DNA of 64,000 nt from Rhynchopus euleeides (Eukaryota; Euglenozoa; Diplonemea; Diplonemida; Diplonemidae). A program made the translations under genes and the position numbers. Below are positions 55,601 through 64,000 of this stretch, piece after piece (the stretch's first letter is position 1; each line of letters begins with the position of its first letter). Under the pieces are notes generated by a model, which had not been told where the DNA came from, did no database searches, and saw only the letters and a program-made list of their open reading frames with translations. Location: contig OY723245.1 in assembly GCA_963210315.1 (NCBI GenBank), positions 1,315,910-1,379,909 on the forward strand. Reading direction: 5' to 3'.

Positions 55601-58600
55601 TCGGACTGTGAGGCACCCAGTGTCCTGCCCAGGTCGGTGCCTCATGAGTATTGCGAGTCAGGCAGTGTCTGTGGGAGGGAGGGTGAAACCCTCATCTCAG
55701 ACACCCCGTCCATCTTCCAGCAGATCGCTCTGCATTCCGAAACCAGGTGGTATCAGAGCCGGGTGGGGTTCTATGTTACAACGCCCAAGGCAGCTAGGTA
55801 TATCGTGTGTTACCAGCAGAACTTCACGTCGAACTGGATTGTCACCAACTCGTCGTGGCTTGGCGAGATGTATGTCCCGCCGAAGGTTGTGCCCCCTCCG
55901 GAGCCCGGCAGGTCTGACATGCGGAGCGGCGTGGTGCGGCAGTTCCATCTCGAGTCGTATTGGAGGACTGTGGATAACTTCGCAGCGAGGCTTGTCCCCT
56001 GCGGACACCCTGCCTTCTGCCTGCAGCCCCCCGTCAGCACAGAGGCAACCCAGTTTGGGGGGTCGACGATGGATTCGATCGACGAGGGGGACAAGCTGCG
56101 CTTCAACCTGACAGCCCCGGATGCCCCCGGGTGTTACTATCTGTGCTATCTCATCAACCCCTACACCTGGCACCGGGTGGGGCCCTACACCGTGTTTGAG
56201 AACAACATGTGGTGGAGCGGGGTGAAGAATCCGTACAACACGCAGACAATCGAGTTTAAAATCACGAGCATCGACTTCCCGCTCGACGCGAAGCCCAGCG
56301 GGGTCGGGGGGGACATGGCGTCCCTCCAACTCGCGACACTGCCCTGCTCCAGCCCTGGGCAGGTCACCGCGACAGACCTGGGTCTGAGTGACGCAAAGGT
56401 GGCGAGCGTGACTGTAATTGCAACCCTCCCCTCCACGGTAGGCAACGTCGGCGTGACCTACAAGGTGTGCCTCTACACCACCCTGCCGGAGAATGCCGTC
56501 GGCGCAGAGAAGAGTTGGGTAGAAATCCCTGCAGAATCGAAGTCGCTCCTCACGACCCTCCCCGCTGCTATCGCCAACTGGGAGCTGGACCCCATCCTCC
56601 AGCACAGCGGGCAGCCCGGTGTGTCACGCAGCGGGCTCTCCACAGTATACTATGCAACGCCCGGCGACACCTCCTCTGAGGTACTGATCGGATTCTCCTT
56701 CAGGCTCCACTCCCCTATTGTCGGGGGGCAGGTCAAACTCTCAGGGGCGTCCGACCAGGGGTGTCTGACAAGCTCTGTCCCCGGGATCAACCCGATTATC
56801 TCGGGGACCCGTGCGATATTTCAGATGCCCTTCGCCGCGGGGAAGTATCTTGTGTGCTATAAAGACGTGTCGGGCGGAGGTGGTTGGTTTGCAGTCGGGG
56901 GGCCTGGCAATGTGGAGCACCTCACCGTGGTGTCGGATAACCCCCCGTCTTTCATCAAGCTCAGCGGGGAGCAGGTGATGCTGTCCCACCTGTCTGCGAG
57001 TAGGGTTACCGTGAGCAACACGTCGTGTGACACCGTCACCCCTCCGCAGTGGATTTCCACAACCCCAAAGACGACATGGGCAGCTGCGAACATTAGCCTC
57101 CCGCCTGTCTATCAAAACCTCAACGGGAGATACATTATATGCATCCTGATGAAGGATGGGACGCGCTACCACGCCCTCAACAAAGGCAACGCCGTGGAAG
57201 GGGGTGGGTCGGGTTACTTCCAGCAGGGTCTCGCTGCGGAGGCACTGTCTGTTTATGTCGACACCAACCAGTTTGAAAATGTGACGGGGAGGTTTGTGGT
57301 GTTCTCCGCTGACACATCCAAGGCAATACCCGCAACCGCACCCAAGTCTGCCACGGGATATCCTTCCTACAGCCACATCTCGCTGGACAAACGGGTGAGG
57401 ATTATTGCAACCCTCCGGCGGCTGGGAGAGATTGTCCCCTACGGCTCAGGCAAGGTGTGGGTCGTCCCCTGCAGCGCAGCGGGTTCCACAGGCGACCTCG
57501 CCTGTGAAAATGACATCCCCGAGGGGCAGTCTCCGCCGTTTCTCATCTCAGGGGGGGACTGCAAAAAGCTGCTGCTGGGGACGGCTGTGTTTGATATAAA
57601 CCTAGACAGTGGCTGCCCCAATGTCTTCGGGTGTGGGCTCCGCCTCCGCGCAGAGCTGCAGGGGTTTGTCTTTACGTCTGACCCGGTTTGGACCAATATA
57701 GAGCGGCATAATCCTGATGAGATTTCGGTGGAGCCTCAGTTCACCTGTCTCAGCGGGGGGGATTGCAACGTGACCCTGCATGCGATGTATCAGAGTGTGC
57801 GTGAGATCGCCCCGACAGGGAGGATATCAATCGACCTGCAGTACAACACATCAAACCTGACGAGCGGTGCGGTTTTCAGCAGCACATCCCCTTGGGGAAA
57901 GGGGGGTGTTGCCGACATATTCTTCAGGCCAGTCCTCCACCCAACGCTGGCGGAGGTCAACATCCTCCTCACAGCCCGACTCGACCTCTCTGGGGAAGCC
58001 GTGGGTTCGGCAGCACCCCCTGCTGTGGGTGCCACGGCTGCCCCGCAGAGGGTTTACACATCACGCATCACCATACAAAGGGTTCTCCCTGCATCGGTTG
58101 AGATTCTGGACTTCCTCCCGAGGGACCTCTGGTCGAAGAGCCTCCGGCAGGGGAGGTTCCCTGCCGAGGTGTGGCACGAGGGGCGTGGATACATCGAGGC
58201 GAACATCCCCTACACGGTGCTGTTCAGGGCGAGGAGCAGTGCGGGAGAGATTCTCAGCAGCTTAGGTGACTTCGGGGTGCAGCTCGATCTTGTTACAAAC
58301 GTCACGGGGAACTCCCTCCTGGACCCAACGAGGGATGACATGACCATATCACCCGCTGAGCTGGCCAGCCTTAACCTGAGGCACGGCCCCTCCAGCCCGG
58401 AGGCATGGGGCGGCAACGTCACATCCGTCTGGCAAGCGCAGGTGCGCATCCTCAACAACGTGGGGTGCGGGAGGTGGTCCCCTTGCACCCTCCGCCTGTC
58501 GCTGATCTCAGGGCCCCTCTCCGTGTCAGGCAACGCCAGCATCTCCGTCAGGGTCCCTGCCACCACCATCAGGGTGGAGGCCCCTTCGACCCGTGTGGAG

Positions 58601-61600
58601 CTGGGCACCGGGATTGAGATATTCGCCTCCCCAGGAGCCCCCTCTGGCAACGGTTTCCTCATCGATGAATACCACGCTGGCGACATCTACGCCTGGATGG
58701 CAAGCCCCATCCCTGTGACGGATGGCAGGGCGCGGGGGGGCGCGGGGCTGACGTCAGACTCCTCCGGGAAGCCTCCGGAGCTGCACCCCGGGCGTGGCTT
58801 CGGGGCCCTGTGGGTGCTGCGGACCACCCAGCCCTGCATGCAGTGTGAGGCGACATTCCACTCCACATCTGGGGCTGGCCCGCAGGAAGGGGTGAACGCC
58901 TCCAACCCTTCGGAGTCATTCGGCCTCCTCCGGTTCACCTTCCTCAGCGACGCCGTGGATGTGTCGTGCCCCAAGACAATTGATATCTTATACTACGACG
59001 GAGTCACCCAGCTTTTCGATGTGAATGTCACCTCAGTGAATGCCTACCTCAGGCTCGCCGCATGGCCCCTCTGGCCGGTGGAGCTCGCGAGGAACCACTC
59101 CCTCGGGAAGAAGTCCATCCACGGCGTGAGGCAGATCTGGATGCAGGAGGGGCTTGCGCAGTTCCAGGGGCTCTCCATGTCTGGCGAGTTCAGCGATGGC
59201 GAGGTTGTGACTCTGCTGTTCCGCACAACCTCTGCTGAGTATGACACAGCCCAGGTGGGGTCGGTTCTCTCGCAGAACACTGTAATCCCCTGCGCCGTGG
59301 CTGCGGTGCTTCGGAGGAGCCGCAACCCGCTGACCCAGACACGCCGGCTCGTCCTCCCAGGGCAGAGCTGCGAAGATGGGGTGTGCCATGTCTCGGCTTC
59401 CACCTCAACCTTCTTCACGCTCAGCCTCCCCTTTGAGGTGCAGCGCCTGGCGTCTGCGGGTTGGGTTCCCGACGGGCAGGACTACAACATAACCATCGGG
59501 CGGGCCTCCGACTTCCGCCCGGTTTTAGTTGATAAATGGGACTGCGTCGAGGTGACGCAGACCTGCACCAGCACACCCCTCACCGTGAGATCCATCCACC
59601 CGAATGTCACCATGACTGCGGAGAACGGCGCGAATGTGACTGTCACATATGGGGCGCCAACCCTGCGGTTCTCATCCAGGTTTCTCACAACCCCTGATGG
59701 ACAACGCGTGCTGGCGAGGCAGGGCGTGGGGGAGGTCACGGTGGGCCTGACGGGTGACGGCGTGGCCCTCAGCCCGGTGCACGAGGCCTCGCTGTCGGTC
59801 TGCCTCCTGGCGCCCCCATCAGACATCTCCTCCGCCAACACCTTCCTCGCCCTGCTCGCCTGCACCGAGGTGCTGCTCACCCTCACCAGCCACACGACAC
59901 CCCCCTACGAGGTCCGCCTCTTCCGAGCAGGCGTCGCCCCCCTCACTCCGATCCTCATCCCCGGCGTGGGGAGCGAATGCGGGCCTCCTGCGACGGAGCT
60001 CCGCTTCAAAGCTGCATTGCTCTACCAGTGGCGTGCCGGGGTCTACTTCGTGGAGGTCGGGGGGAGCCGTGCGGGGGTGGAGGCGGTGCAGGCTGAAGGC
60101 AGCCCGGCATCCTCTGCGCCGTCCTCCCAGGCACCTGCAGGGAGTGGGTCTGCCGGAGGCGCCACCGCAAGCCCTGGCGTGGCGCCGCAGGGGAGGATCG
60201 AGTTTATCGTGTCGACCACAGCGAGGCAGGTTCTTGTGAATGCGAGGGACTTCTCCAAGAGTGGGGTGTCCCTCTCCTTCCACCAGGAATACGGCTCCCC
60301 AGGGGTGGATATCGCTGTGTTCGGTCTGGATGAGCTCGACACTGAGGTTTCCGTCTCCTCCCCTGGAGTCCCCGGGACAACCTCGCAGACGAAGTTCATC
60401 TGGAGGATGCACAGCGCTGCGGGGCATGCGGTTGTGACGTCGAGCCCCACATCAGATGACGCCTGTTTCGCCAGGACGACGCGGGATAAGATTCAGAACT
60501 CATACCTCTCCAAAGCGCCCTCCCCTGGGAGGGGCTGGGATGTGACACAGGGGGTCGTGGTGGGCGTGGCCTTCCCCCTGCAGATCCGGGTTGTGACGGA
60601 GGCGGGGGAGCGTGCCTATTCGCATCCTAACAGCCTTGTCGACATCGAGCTCGACACAGGGACTGCCTGTGTCGACCACAGCAACAGGGTGGTGCAGGTT
60701 CTGGATGAGAACGGCGATTTCACAGAGAAGGATGCGAGGACAACCTTTGGGCAGGTCACCGTGTGGGTGACCCTGATGGATGAGTGCATCGGCTGCACCA
60801 TCACCGCGACGCTGTGCTTCAACGGAGCTCCCTTGGTGAGGTGTCTTTCCTCCCCGTCAGACGAGCCCCCGCAGATGGCCCTCCGCTCCTCCACAACGGC
60901 AAGGTTCTCCACCATCCCTGGCCTACCCCCTGTGAAGGCGGCTGTCGTGTCGCAGTCTCTGCCCCCGCTGCTGCACCAGACTGGATCCCCCATCGTTATC
61001 GACGTTGCCCCGGTGCTGCAGCTGCCTGGGGGTTGGACCGACTCCCCCCCACGCCCTGTGCAGTTCGAGCCTGTCATCACGTCGGTCTTTATAGACACAT
61101 CACCTGGTGGGCTGCGATATGGCAACGGGGGTTTCCTGCAGCAGGGCACCAGCGTCTGCGGCATTCCCTCCTACGACAGATACCCAGTGAGGCACCACCG
61201 CGGGCAGCGTGTGGGTTCCGCTGGGAATGCAGCTCCAGTGCGCTTCTCCGTCACCTTCGTGCGGCCCTGCTCGATGTGTGTCCTGAGGGTGCTGCACAAC
61301 GGGGAGAGGTTTGACATCCGCAGCTCCGCTGCAGGGGGCGTTGCCGTGTTCCGCGTCACGACCTGCTCGCAGGGGTGGCTCCTCCACAGCCCTCTGCGTG
61401 CCGTCCGCAGGGGCAAGCCCTTCGCCATCGCGCTGATCCGGGTGGATGCGGGGAACAGCCCCACATGGGCAGGCACCTTCGAGACAAACGCCTCGGTTGT
61501 CTCCCGCGACGGCAACGGCTATGGGGGGCACGCTCTGATCGAGTCGCACAGCGGCGCGCCCACCCGGTCTATCGACGGCATCGCCACGCTGCGCATCACC

Positions 61601-64000
61601 TTCTCGAGGGCATGCTGGGACTGCCATATCCAGAGCGGGTACCTCCGGACAGGGGTGACTGTTGTCTCGCAGGCATCCCGTTACATCGTCACGAAATATA
61701 ACTACCCGGCGTCGGTGCATCGTTCGAATAATCAGACTGTCACCCTGTCATATTCGGGCTACCTCGCTGACAGCAACGGCGACAAGGCGGTTCTTGCGGG
61801 GGGCCCGAGCGTGCTGTATTGGCAGGCGAGCTGGCTGAAGCGCTTCACCGCCCCCGCCTTCATCACGCTGGACCCCGTTGCCCCACAGCTGTCCTCCGCC
61901 CTGGTGCAGACCAACGAGGGGCTGGTGACCCTCACTATCGCCGACACTGGAGCCTCCCTCCAGCTGATCTCCGGATTCGACTCCGTCGACGGGTCGCCCT
62001 CGGGGCCACTCCTCGTCACCGTCTCCAAAGGGCCTATAGGGAGGTTTACCCCGTCTCTGAGGTTTATGGGGAAGGCGCTGGATGTGACACTCCCCAATGG
62101 GGACCCGGTCCCCCCGTTTGACTGGCTGACCCCCGCCTCCCTGATGCTGGTTGGGGACGGCAACGCGGTGACCGTCTTCAGCGGCGAGAGAAAGGCCGTC
62201 GAGGTGAGGTTCGCCGGAAAACCCTTCCAAAACCAGCACTACTTCACAGCTGTCCCCTTCGCCGAGGGGCTCTTCCTGGCTGTGTCGTATGACTGCGGGG
62301 AATGCGTGAACTGCGTGGTGGACGGCGACACACGTGTCCCTCTCAACAGCAGGGGTGTTGGCCGCATCTCCTTTGCCATCTCCATCGGAGGCGGGTCGTG
62401 CCAGATGGAGGTGACCCCACCTGCGTCTCTTCCGGGATTCGCCTCCAGCTCTGTCGTGCTCAATGTGGTCCTCCCCGCAGTCACGCAGTGGTTCTGGGTG
62501 TCCTCCCCCAACTTCGAGGTGCAGGGGGGGAGGCGGTCTGCCGTCACGGCAGAGGTGACCTCCAGCACACCCCGCACCCTGCTGCTTCGCGGCTGGAGCC
62601 AGGGCAGGCTGATCCACCAGAACCTGTTCACCCAAGGGGATGCGGATCAGATTACCCTCAACGCCCTCCCCGCGAACTGCTTCAGAGTCACATCTCGCGC
62701 AGTGTCAGGCGCGAGCTTCAACATCTCGGGCGTCTTTGCAGAGGGCAGATGCCTCCTCAGAGATGTGCAGGGCCTCCCAACCGGCACCAAGTCAACGCAG
62801 TCGCTTGAGGTGACCTCCAACACCGTGGCGGATGTGAAGGTGGTCCCCCAGGTGGGATATCACGGCATGCGGTTCAACGTGAGCAGCCTCCACGTCCCTC
62901 TGGGGGGCGGGATCTTCGCCGCAAAGACCGGGACGTTTGTCGAGCTGGAGGTGGTCGCCACAGCCCCGGATGGGTCCATCGCTGCAGGCGACTACATCAC
63001 AGAGCTGCACTGGGAGGCGATGCGCGAGGTTGAGGAGCTCGGGAAGCTGAAGCGGTACTGGATGAACGCCTCTGCCGTCATGTCGAAGGGGCGTGCGAAG
63101 CTCTCCGTCTTCCCGACAGACGACACGCGGGGCGCCACATGCTGCTCCAACAGCCCAGACTCTGGGTACCCAACCTGCGCGGAGCGCAACATGGAGCACC
63201 TCTGCACCTCTGCATGCTGCACAGTCAAGAAGTCCCCCCATGTCCCCTGGAGGATGAGCCTCTACGTGACACGCTCCGGGGAGCTCATCCGCGAGCTCCC
63301 TCTGGGTGGGCTATTCGTCGTGTCGTGGCCCTCCCGCGTCGAGGTGTCCGTGCTGCACACCGACCCTGCAGCCACACAGTGGCTCAACATCGACCCGCCG
63401 AACCCCCTCATGTCAGTGCTGGTGGGGTATCCCGTGACTCTCCGCATCATGTCGCTCGATGTGGGCAACCCACCGGCACTGCCTGACTACACCGGGGCAG
63501 ATGCGGTGCAGGCAATGCTGTTCCAACCTCAGGAGGAGCCGTGCTCGCCTGTCGGCTGGCCAGGATCTGAGTCCTGCACCACTGTCGATCCGGAGACGTG
63601 TGTCACCCGCAAGCCCCCCGCCTGCCGGACGTCGTGGAGGGCGCAGAGCGGGGGTGCGGCCTCCCTCGGAGGAGCAGGAGAGAATGCGTCGCAGCCCGGC
63701 GCAGCCGGCACGACGGAGGGTCTCCGGTTTCTGCCGGAGGGTGGGGTGGCCGTGCTCCCCAACATCACCATCCTGAGCAGCGGGCTGTGGGACTTCATCA
63801 TCTCGGGTGACTACGGGGAGGTCTATTACAAGGGATCGCTGTTTGTGGAGCAGGTGTCCCACTTCACCCTGGAGGGTTCCGGCGACTGCACGCAGAGCAA
63901 TGCGACTGTTACGGAGCTGGTGTACCTCTGCCCTGCACCCGCTGCGATGTACCCAGCGAACCACCTGAGGGGGGATGTCGCCTCGCCTGTCAGCAGCCTG
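52610..64000 (+). CDS. Giant secreted Cys-repeat protein with Ser/Thr-rich stalk (3' end beyond window)
   Basis: One frame is open from ATG 52610 to the last base, 3797 codons, with no intron needed. It starts with a short signal-like sequence (MLLCSALVTACIAAG) and has an in-frame stop at 52559-52561 upstream. Residues ~16-305 are almost only Thr, Ser, Leu, Pro and Val in TLT, TLP, TET words, probably a heavily O-glycosylated stalk. Then follow repeated beta-rich modules, each ending G-x-Y-x-(V/I/L)-C-(Y/F/L), seen near 53863, 54410, 54961, 55408, 55799, 56134, 56458, 56845 and 57131. Later modules carry a CxxC signature near 58833, 60787, 61269, 61614 and 62294. Many N-x-S/T sites fit the secretory route. 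I recognise no named domain. It is probably a surface or extracellular-matrix protein; anchor and full length lie outside the window. Reverse-strand frames over it are shadows. Confidence 0.85.
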   Translation, partial: MLLCSALVTACIAAGTRTVTKTDSITTTATLPTGTLSDTGSTTFTGTETLPTATATSSATYTETVTLRTATVSLTLPTGSATLSETVTLPTVTVTGTDSASYTVTLPSATVSSTLPTLTISVTLTPTESLTMPTATATVTLTPTDSISITLPTLTATATETFSLSSTYTLTIPTPTGSYSVSESITIPTGTLSDTMTLTETETLTLSGSETFSLTMSETFSVSLTLPTMSDSATYSLTKSISLTPTFTTTPTASFTFTETSSLTISESLSQTHSFSLTHSLSLTPSATLSLTKSLSPTLTHSLVRYDNYSTAMWPAQPTEGQEMRIQFKATTNGVLKDLFNVTNNDDYQEELEVRVYRYDKSFKARCGQYVERDQTIYGPLFRSTQFGLSDIEYHEGHQFAETAHVVIPAPHHLLSWIICFIHRPMEFEAPPAHSWVVYTTGGYTTGDDDSIYDNYIFASKPSMTWFEINEPSTLQFAVIRVMSVDLDWNFTLPGSRCKDIDTDQVFCADGDNIKLVPHGAMCTDEAVSYTSNLFPGSASVSESGSWLPSAYPTLSASALAGGVGLFGSPTQHPLIDEFNRTAQPHLAHVFLRLPPEPGRYDICFSALEQRRIWKAEPLNTTLQSRPMWRKLWHCPQGCPNGAPRRRLWDLNYQAATVPHLEVDMERLAWSIKDVTEESWGIVRVAGGGLSREQNNATDENFWFAQGGDQLRMIVTEKAEERTANTPVLGCWDWFTPQYFDQEDEYISASRDMRAAPGQNSQDERSGVTTTYTTIYTGKRYLSRYVCYRKGADGAGWRVLPWDRSGEWSDLPPPLEGNHSYPVPEALVTGPFHTHLPGDVEWDMNDTRASTWGPLFVHEQNDTRREPFEQPDARIVLWNKPCDYKRLYMWLDGSRAVPLSPISTYPTRYAVQPEAVPPYGRPLFLTLPDTPGLYKVCFRTADHWNWRASPVSMEVLERPGVSVEVLDIRERVDTIAMVYDTASQLSTHDTLKLVPYGSDCEAPSVLPRSVPHEYCESGSVCGREGETLISDTPSIFQQIALHSETRWYQSRVGFYVTTPKAARYIVCYQQNFTSNWIVTNSSWLGEMYVPPKVVPPPEPGRSDMRSGVVRQFHLESYWRTVDNFAARLVPCGHPAFCLQPPVSTEATQFGGSTMDSIDEGDKLRFNLTAPDAPGCYYLCYLINPYTWHRVGPYTVFENNMWWSGVKNPYNTQTIEFKITSIDFPLDAKPSGVGGDMASLQLATLPCSSPGQVTATDLGLSDAKVASVTVIATLPSTVGNVGVTYKVCLYTTLPENAVGAEKSWVEIPAESKSLLTTLPAAIANWELDPILQHSGQPGVSRSGLSTVYYATPGDTSSEVLIGFSFRLHSPIVGGQVKLSGASDQGCLTSSVPGINPIISGTRAIFQMPFAAGKYLVCYKDVSGGGGWFAVGGPGNVEHLTVVSDNPPSFIKLSGEQVMLSHLSASRVTVSNTSCDTVTPPQWISTTPKTTWAAANISLPPVYQNLNGRYIICILMKDGTRYHALNKGNAVEGGGSGYFQQGLAAEALSVYVDTNQFENVTGRFVVFSADTSKAIPATAPKSATGYPSYSHISLDKRVRIIATLRRLGEIVPYGSGKVWVVPCSAAGSTGDLACENDIPEGQSPPFLISGGDCKKLLLGTAVFDINLDSGCPNVFGCGLRLRAELQGFVFTSDPVWTNIERHNPDEISVEPQFTCLSGGDCNVTLHAMYQSVREIAPTGRISIDLQYNTSNLTSGAVFSSTSPWGKGGVADIFFRPVLHPTLAEVNILLTARLDLSGEAVGSAAPPAVGATAAPQRVYTSRITIQRVLPASVEILDFLPRDLWSKSLRQGRFPAEVWHEGRGYIEANIPYTVLFRARSSAGEILSSLGDFGVQLDLVTNVTGNSLLDPTRDDMTISPAELASLNLRHGPSSPEAWGGNVTSVWQAQVRILNNVGCGRWSPCTLRLSLISGPLSVSGNASISVRVPATTIRVEAPSTRVELGTGIEIFASPGAPSGNGFLIDEYHAGDIYAWMASPIPVTDGRARGGAGLTSDSSGKPPELHPGRGFGALWVLRTTQPCMQCEATFHSTSGAGPQEGVNASNPSESFGLLRFTFLSDAVDVSCPKTIDILYYDGVTQLFDVNVTSVNAYLRLAAWPLWPVELARNHSLGKKSIHGVRQIWMQEGLAQFQGLSMSGEFSDGEVVTLLFRTTSAEYDTAQVGSVLSQNTVIPCAVAAVLRRSRNPLTQTRRLVLPGQSCEDGVCHVSASTSTFFTLSLPFEVQRLASAGWVPDGQDYNITIGRASDFRPVLVDKWDCVEVTQTCTSTPLTVRSIHPNVTMTAENGANVTVTYGAPTLRFSSRFLTTPDGQRVLARQGVGEVTVGLTGDGVALSPVHEASLSVCLLAPPSDISSANTFLALLACTEVLLTLTSHTTPPYEVRLFRAGVAPLTPILIPGVGSECGPPATELRFKAALLYQWRAGVYFVEVGGSRAGVEAVQAEGSPASSAPSSQAPAGSGSAGGATASPGVAPQGRIEFIVSTTARQVLVNARDFSKSGVSLSFHQEYGSPGVDIAVFGLDELDTEVSVSSPGVPGTTSQTKFIWRMHSAAGHAVVTSSPTSDDACFARTTRDKIQNSYLSKAPSPGRGWDVTQGVVVGVAFPLQIRVVTEAGERAYSHPNSLVDIELDTGTACVDHSNRVVQVLDENGDFTEKDARTTFGQVTVWVTLMDECIGCTITATLCFNGAPLVRCLSSPSDEPPQMALRSSTTARFSTIPGLPPVKAAVVSQSLPPLLHQTGSPIVIDVAPVLQLPGGWTDSPPRPVQFEPVITSVFIDTSPGGLRYGNGGFLQQGTSVCGIPSYDRYPVRHHRGQRVGSAGNAAPVRFSVTFVRPCSMCVLRVLHNGERFDIRSSAAGGVAVFRVTTCSQGWLLHSPLRAVRRGKPFAIALIRVDAGNSPTWAGTFETNASVVSRDGNGYGGHALIESHSGAPTRSIDGIATLRITFSRACWDCHIQSGYLRTGVTVVSQASRYIVTKYNYPASVHRSNNQTVTLSYSGYLADSNGDKAVLAGGPSVLYWQASWLKRFTAPAFITLDPVAPQLSSALVQTNEGLVTLTIADTGASLQLISGFDSVDGSPSGPLLVTVSKGPIGRFTPSLRFMGKALDVTLPNGDPVPPFDWLTPASLMLVGDGNAVTVFSGERKAVEVRFAGKPFQNQHYFTAVPFAEGLFLAVSYDCGECVNCVVDGDTRVPLNSRGVGRISFAISIGGGSCQMEVTPPASLPGFASSSVVLNVVLPAVTQWFWVSSPNFEVQGGRRSAVTAEVTSSTPRTLLLRGWSQGRLIHQNLFTQGDADQITLNALPANCFRVTSRAVSGASFNISGVFAEGRCLLRDVQGLPTGTKSTQSLEVTSNTVADVKVVPQVGYHGMRFNVSSLHVPLGGGIFAAKTGTFVELEVVATAPDGSIAAGDYITELHWEAMREVEELGKLKRYWMNASAVMSKGRAKLSVFPTDDTRGATCCSNSPDSGYPTCAERNMEHLCTSACCTVKKSPHVPWRMSLYVTRSGELIRELPLGGLFVVSWPSRVEVSVLHTDPAATQWLNIDPPNPLMSVLVGYPVTLRIMSLDVGNPPALPDYTGADAVQAMLFQPQEEPCSPVGWPGSESCTTVDPETCVTRKPPACRTSWRAQSGGAASLGGAGENASQPGAAGTTEGLRFLPEGGVAVLPNITILSSGLWDFIISGDYGEVYYKGSLFVEQVSHFTLEGSGDCTQSNATVTELVYLCPAPAAMYPANHLRGDVASPVSSL

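Noticed and set aside
54851..63964. Many minus-strand ORFs of 150-300 codons
   Set aside because: They are shadows of the G/C-ending codons of the giant plus-strand frame.

Overview
The window reads as nuclear DNA of a unicellular eukaryote. Protein-coding genes have GT-AG introns, G/C-rich third codon positions and large multi-domain products. One gene looks like the ciliary doublet protein CFAP77, so the organism probably builds a flagellum. The mix of gene content, moderate-to-high GC, C- and T-rich low-complexity tracts and dense DNA transposons would suit a chromerid or other alveolate alga. That placement is inference; no rRNA, organelle or species-diagnostic sequence is present.

Layout. 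Bases 1-14900 are almost entirely repeat-derived: a short hAT-type element with an 8-bp target duplication (253-1456), a foldback element (2230-5797) around an ORF resembling the C-terminal end of a hAT transposase, a 41-bp palindromic minisatellite (5800-6110), a piggyBac-like element with TTAA duplications (7807-11927) built around a second 41-bp palindromic array, and inverted-repeat debris. Bases 15082-31694 form a gene-bearing island: CFAP77 (partial), a two-domain FkbM-type methyltransferase with a mariner-like MITE in an intron and a probable antisense coding exon in another, an NT-C2/coiled-coil/AP-2-alpha-appendage fusion protein, a dienelactone hydrolase, and two unrecognised proteins. 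Bases 31695-36128 hold no gene I can defend. Bases 36129-43382 are a nested transposon stack: a short hAT copy interrupted by a TTA-flanked Harbinger-like element carrying a third 41-bp array, with a full-length 4.6-kb hAT element (intact 1439-codon ORF, perfect TSD) inserted at the junction. After a non-coding stretch come a CCCH-RRM-RRM-YTH RNA-binding protein (47581-49658) and an 11.4-kb uninterrupted reading frame (52610 to the window end) encoding a giant secreted protein with a Ser/Thr-rich stalk and many Cys-containing repeats.

Main points: (i) three sequence-unrelated minisatellites all have a 41-bp period with palindromic cores; (ii) four DNA-transposon superfamilies can be delimited to the base by their TSDs and TIRs; (iii) two domain architectures (NT-C2 with AP-2 alpha appendage; CCCH-RRM2-YTH) look unusual; (iv) the largest gene is one open exon of at least 3797 codons. 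All domain names come from reading the translated sequence by eye; no database search was run.
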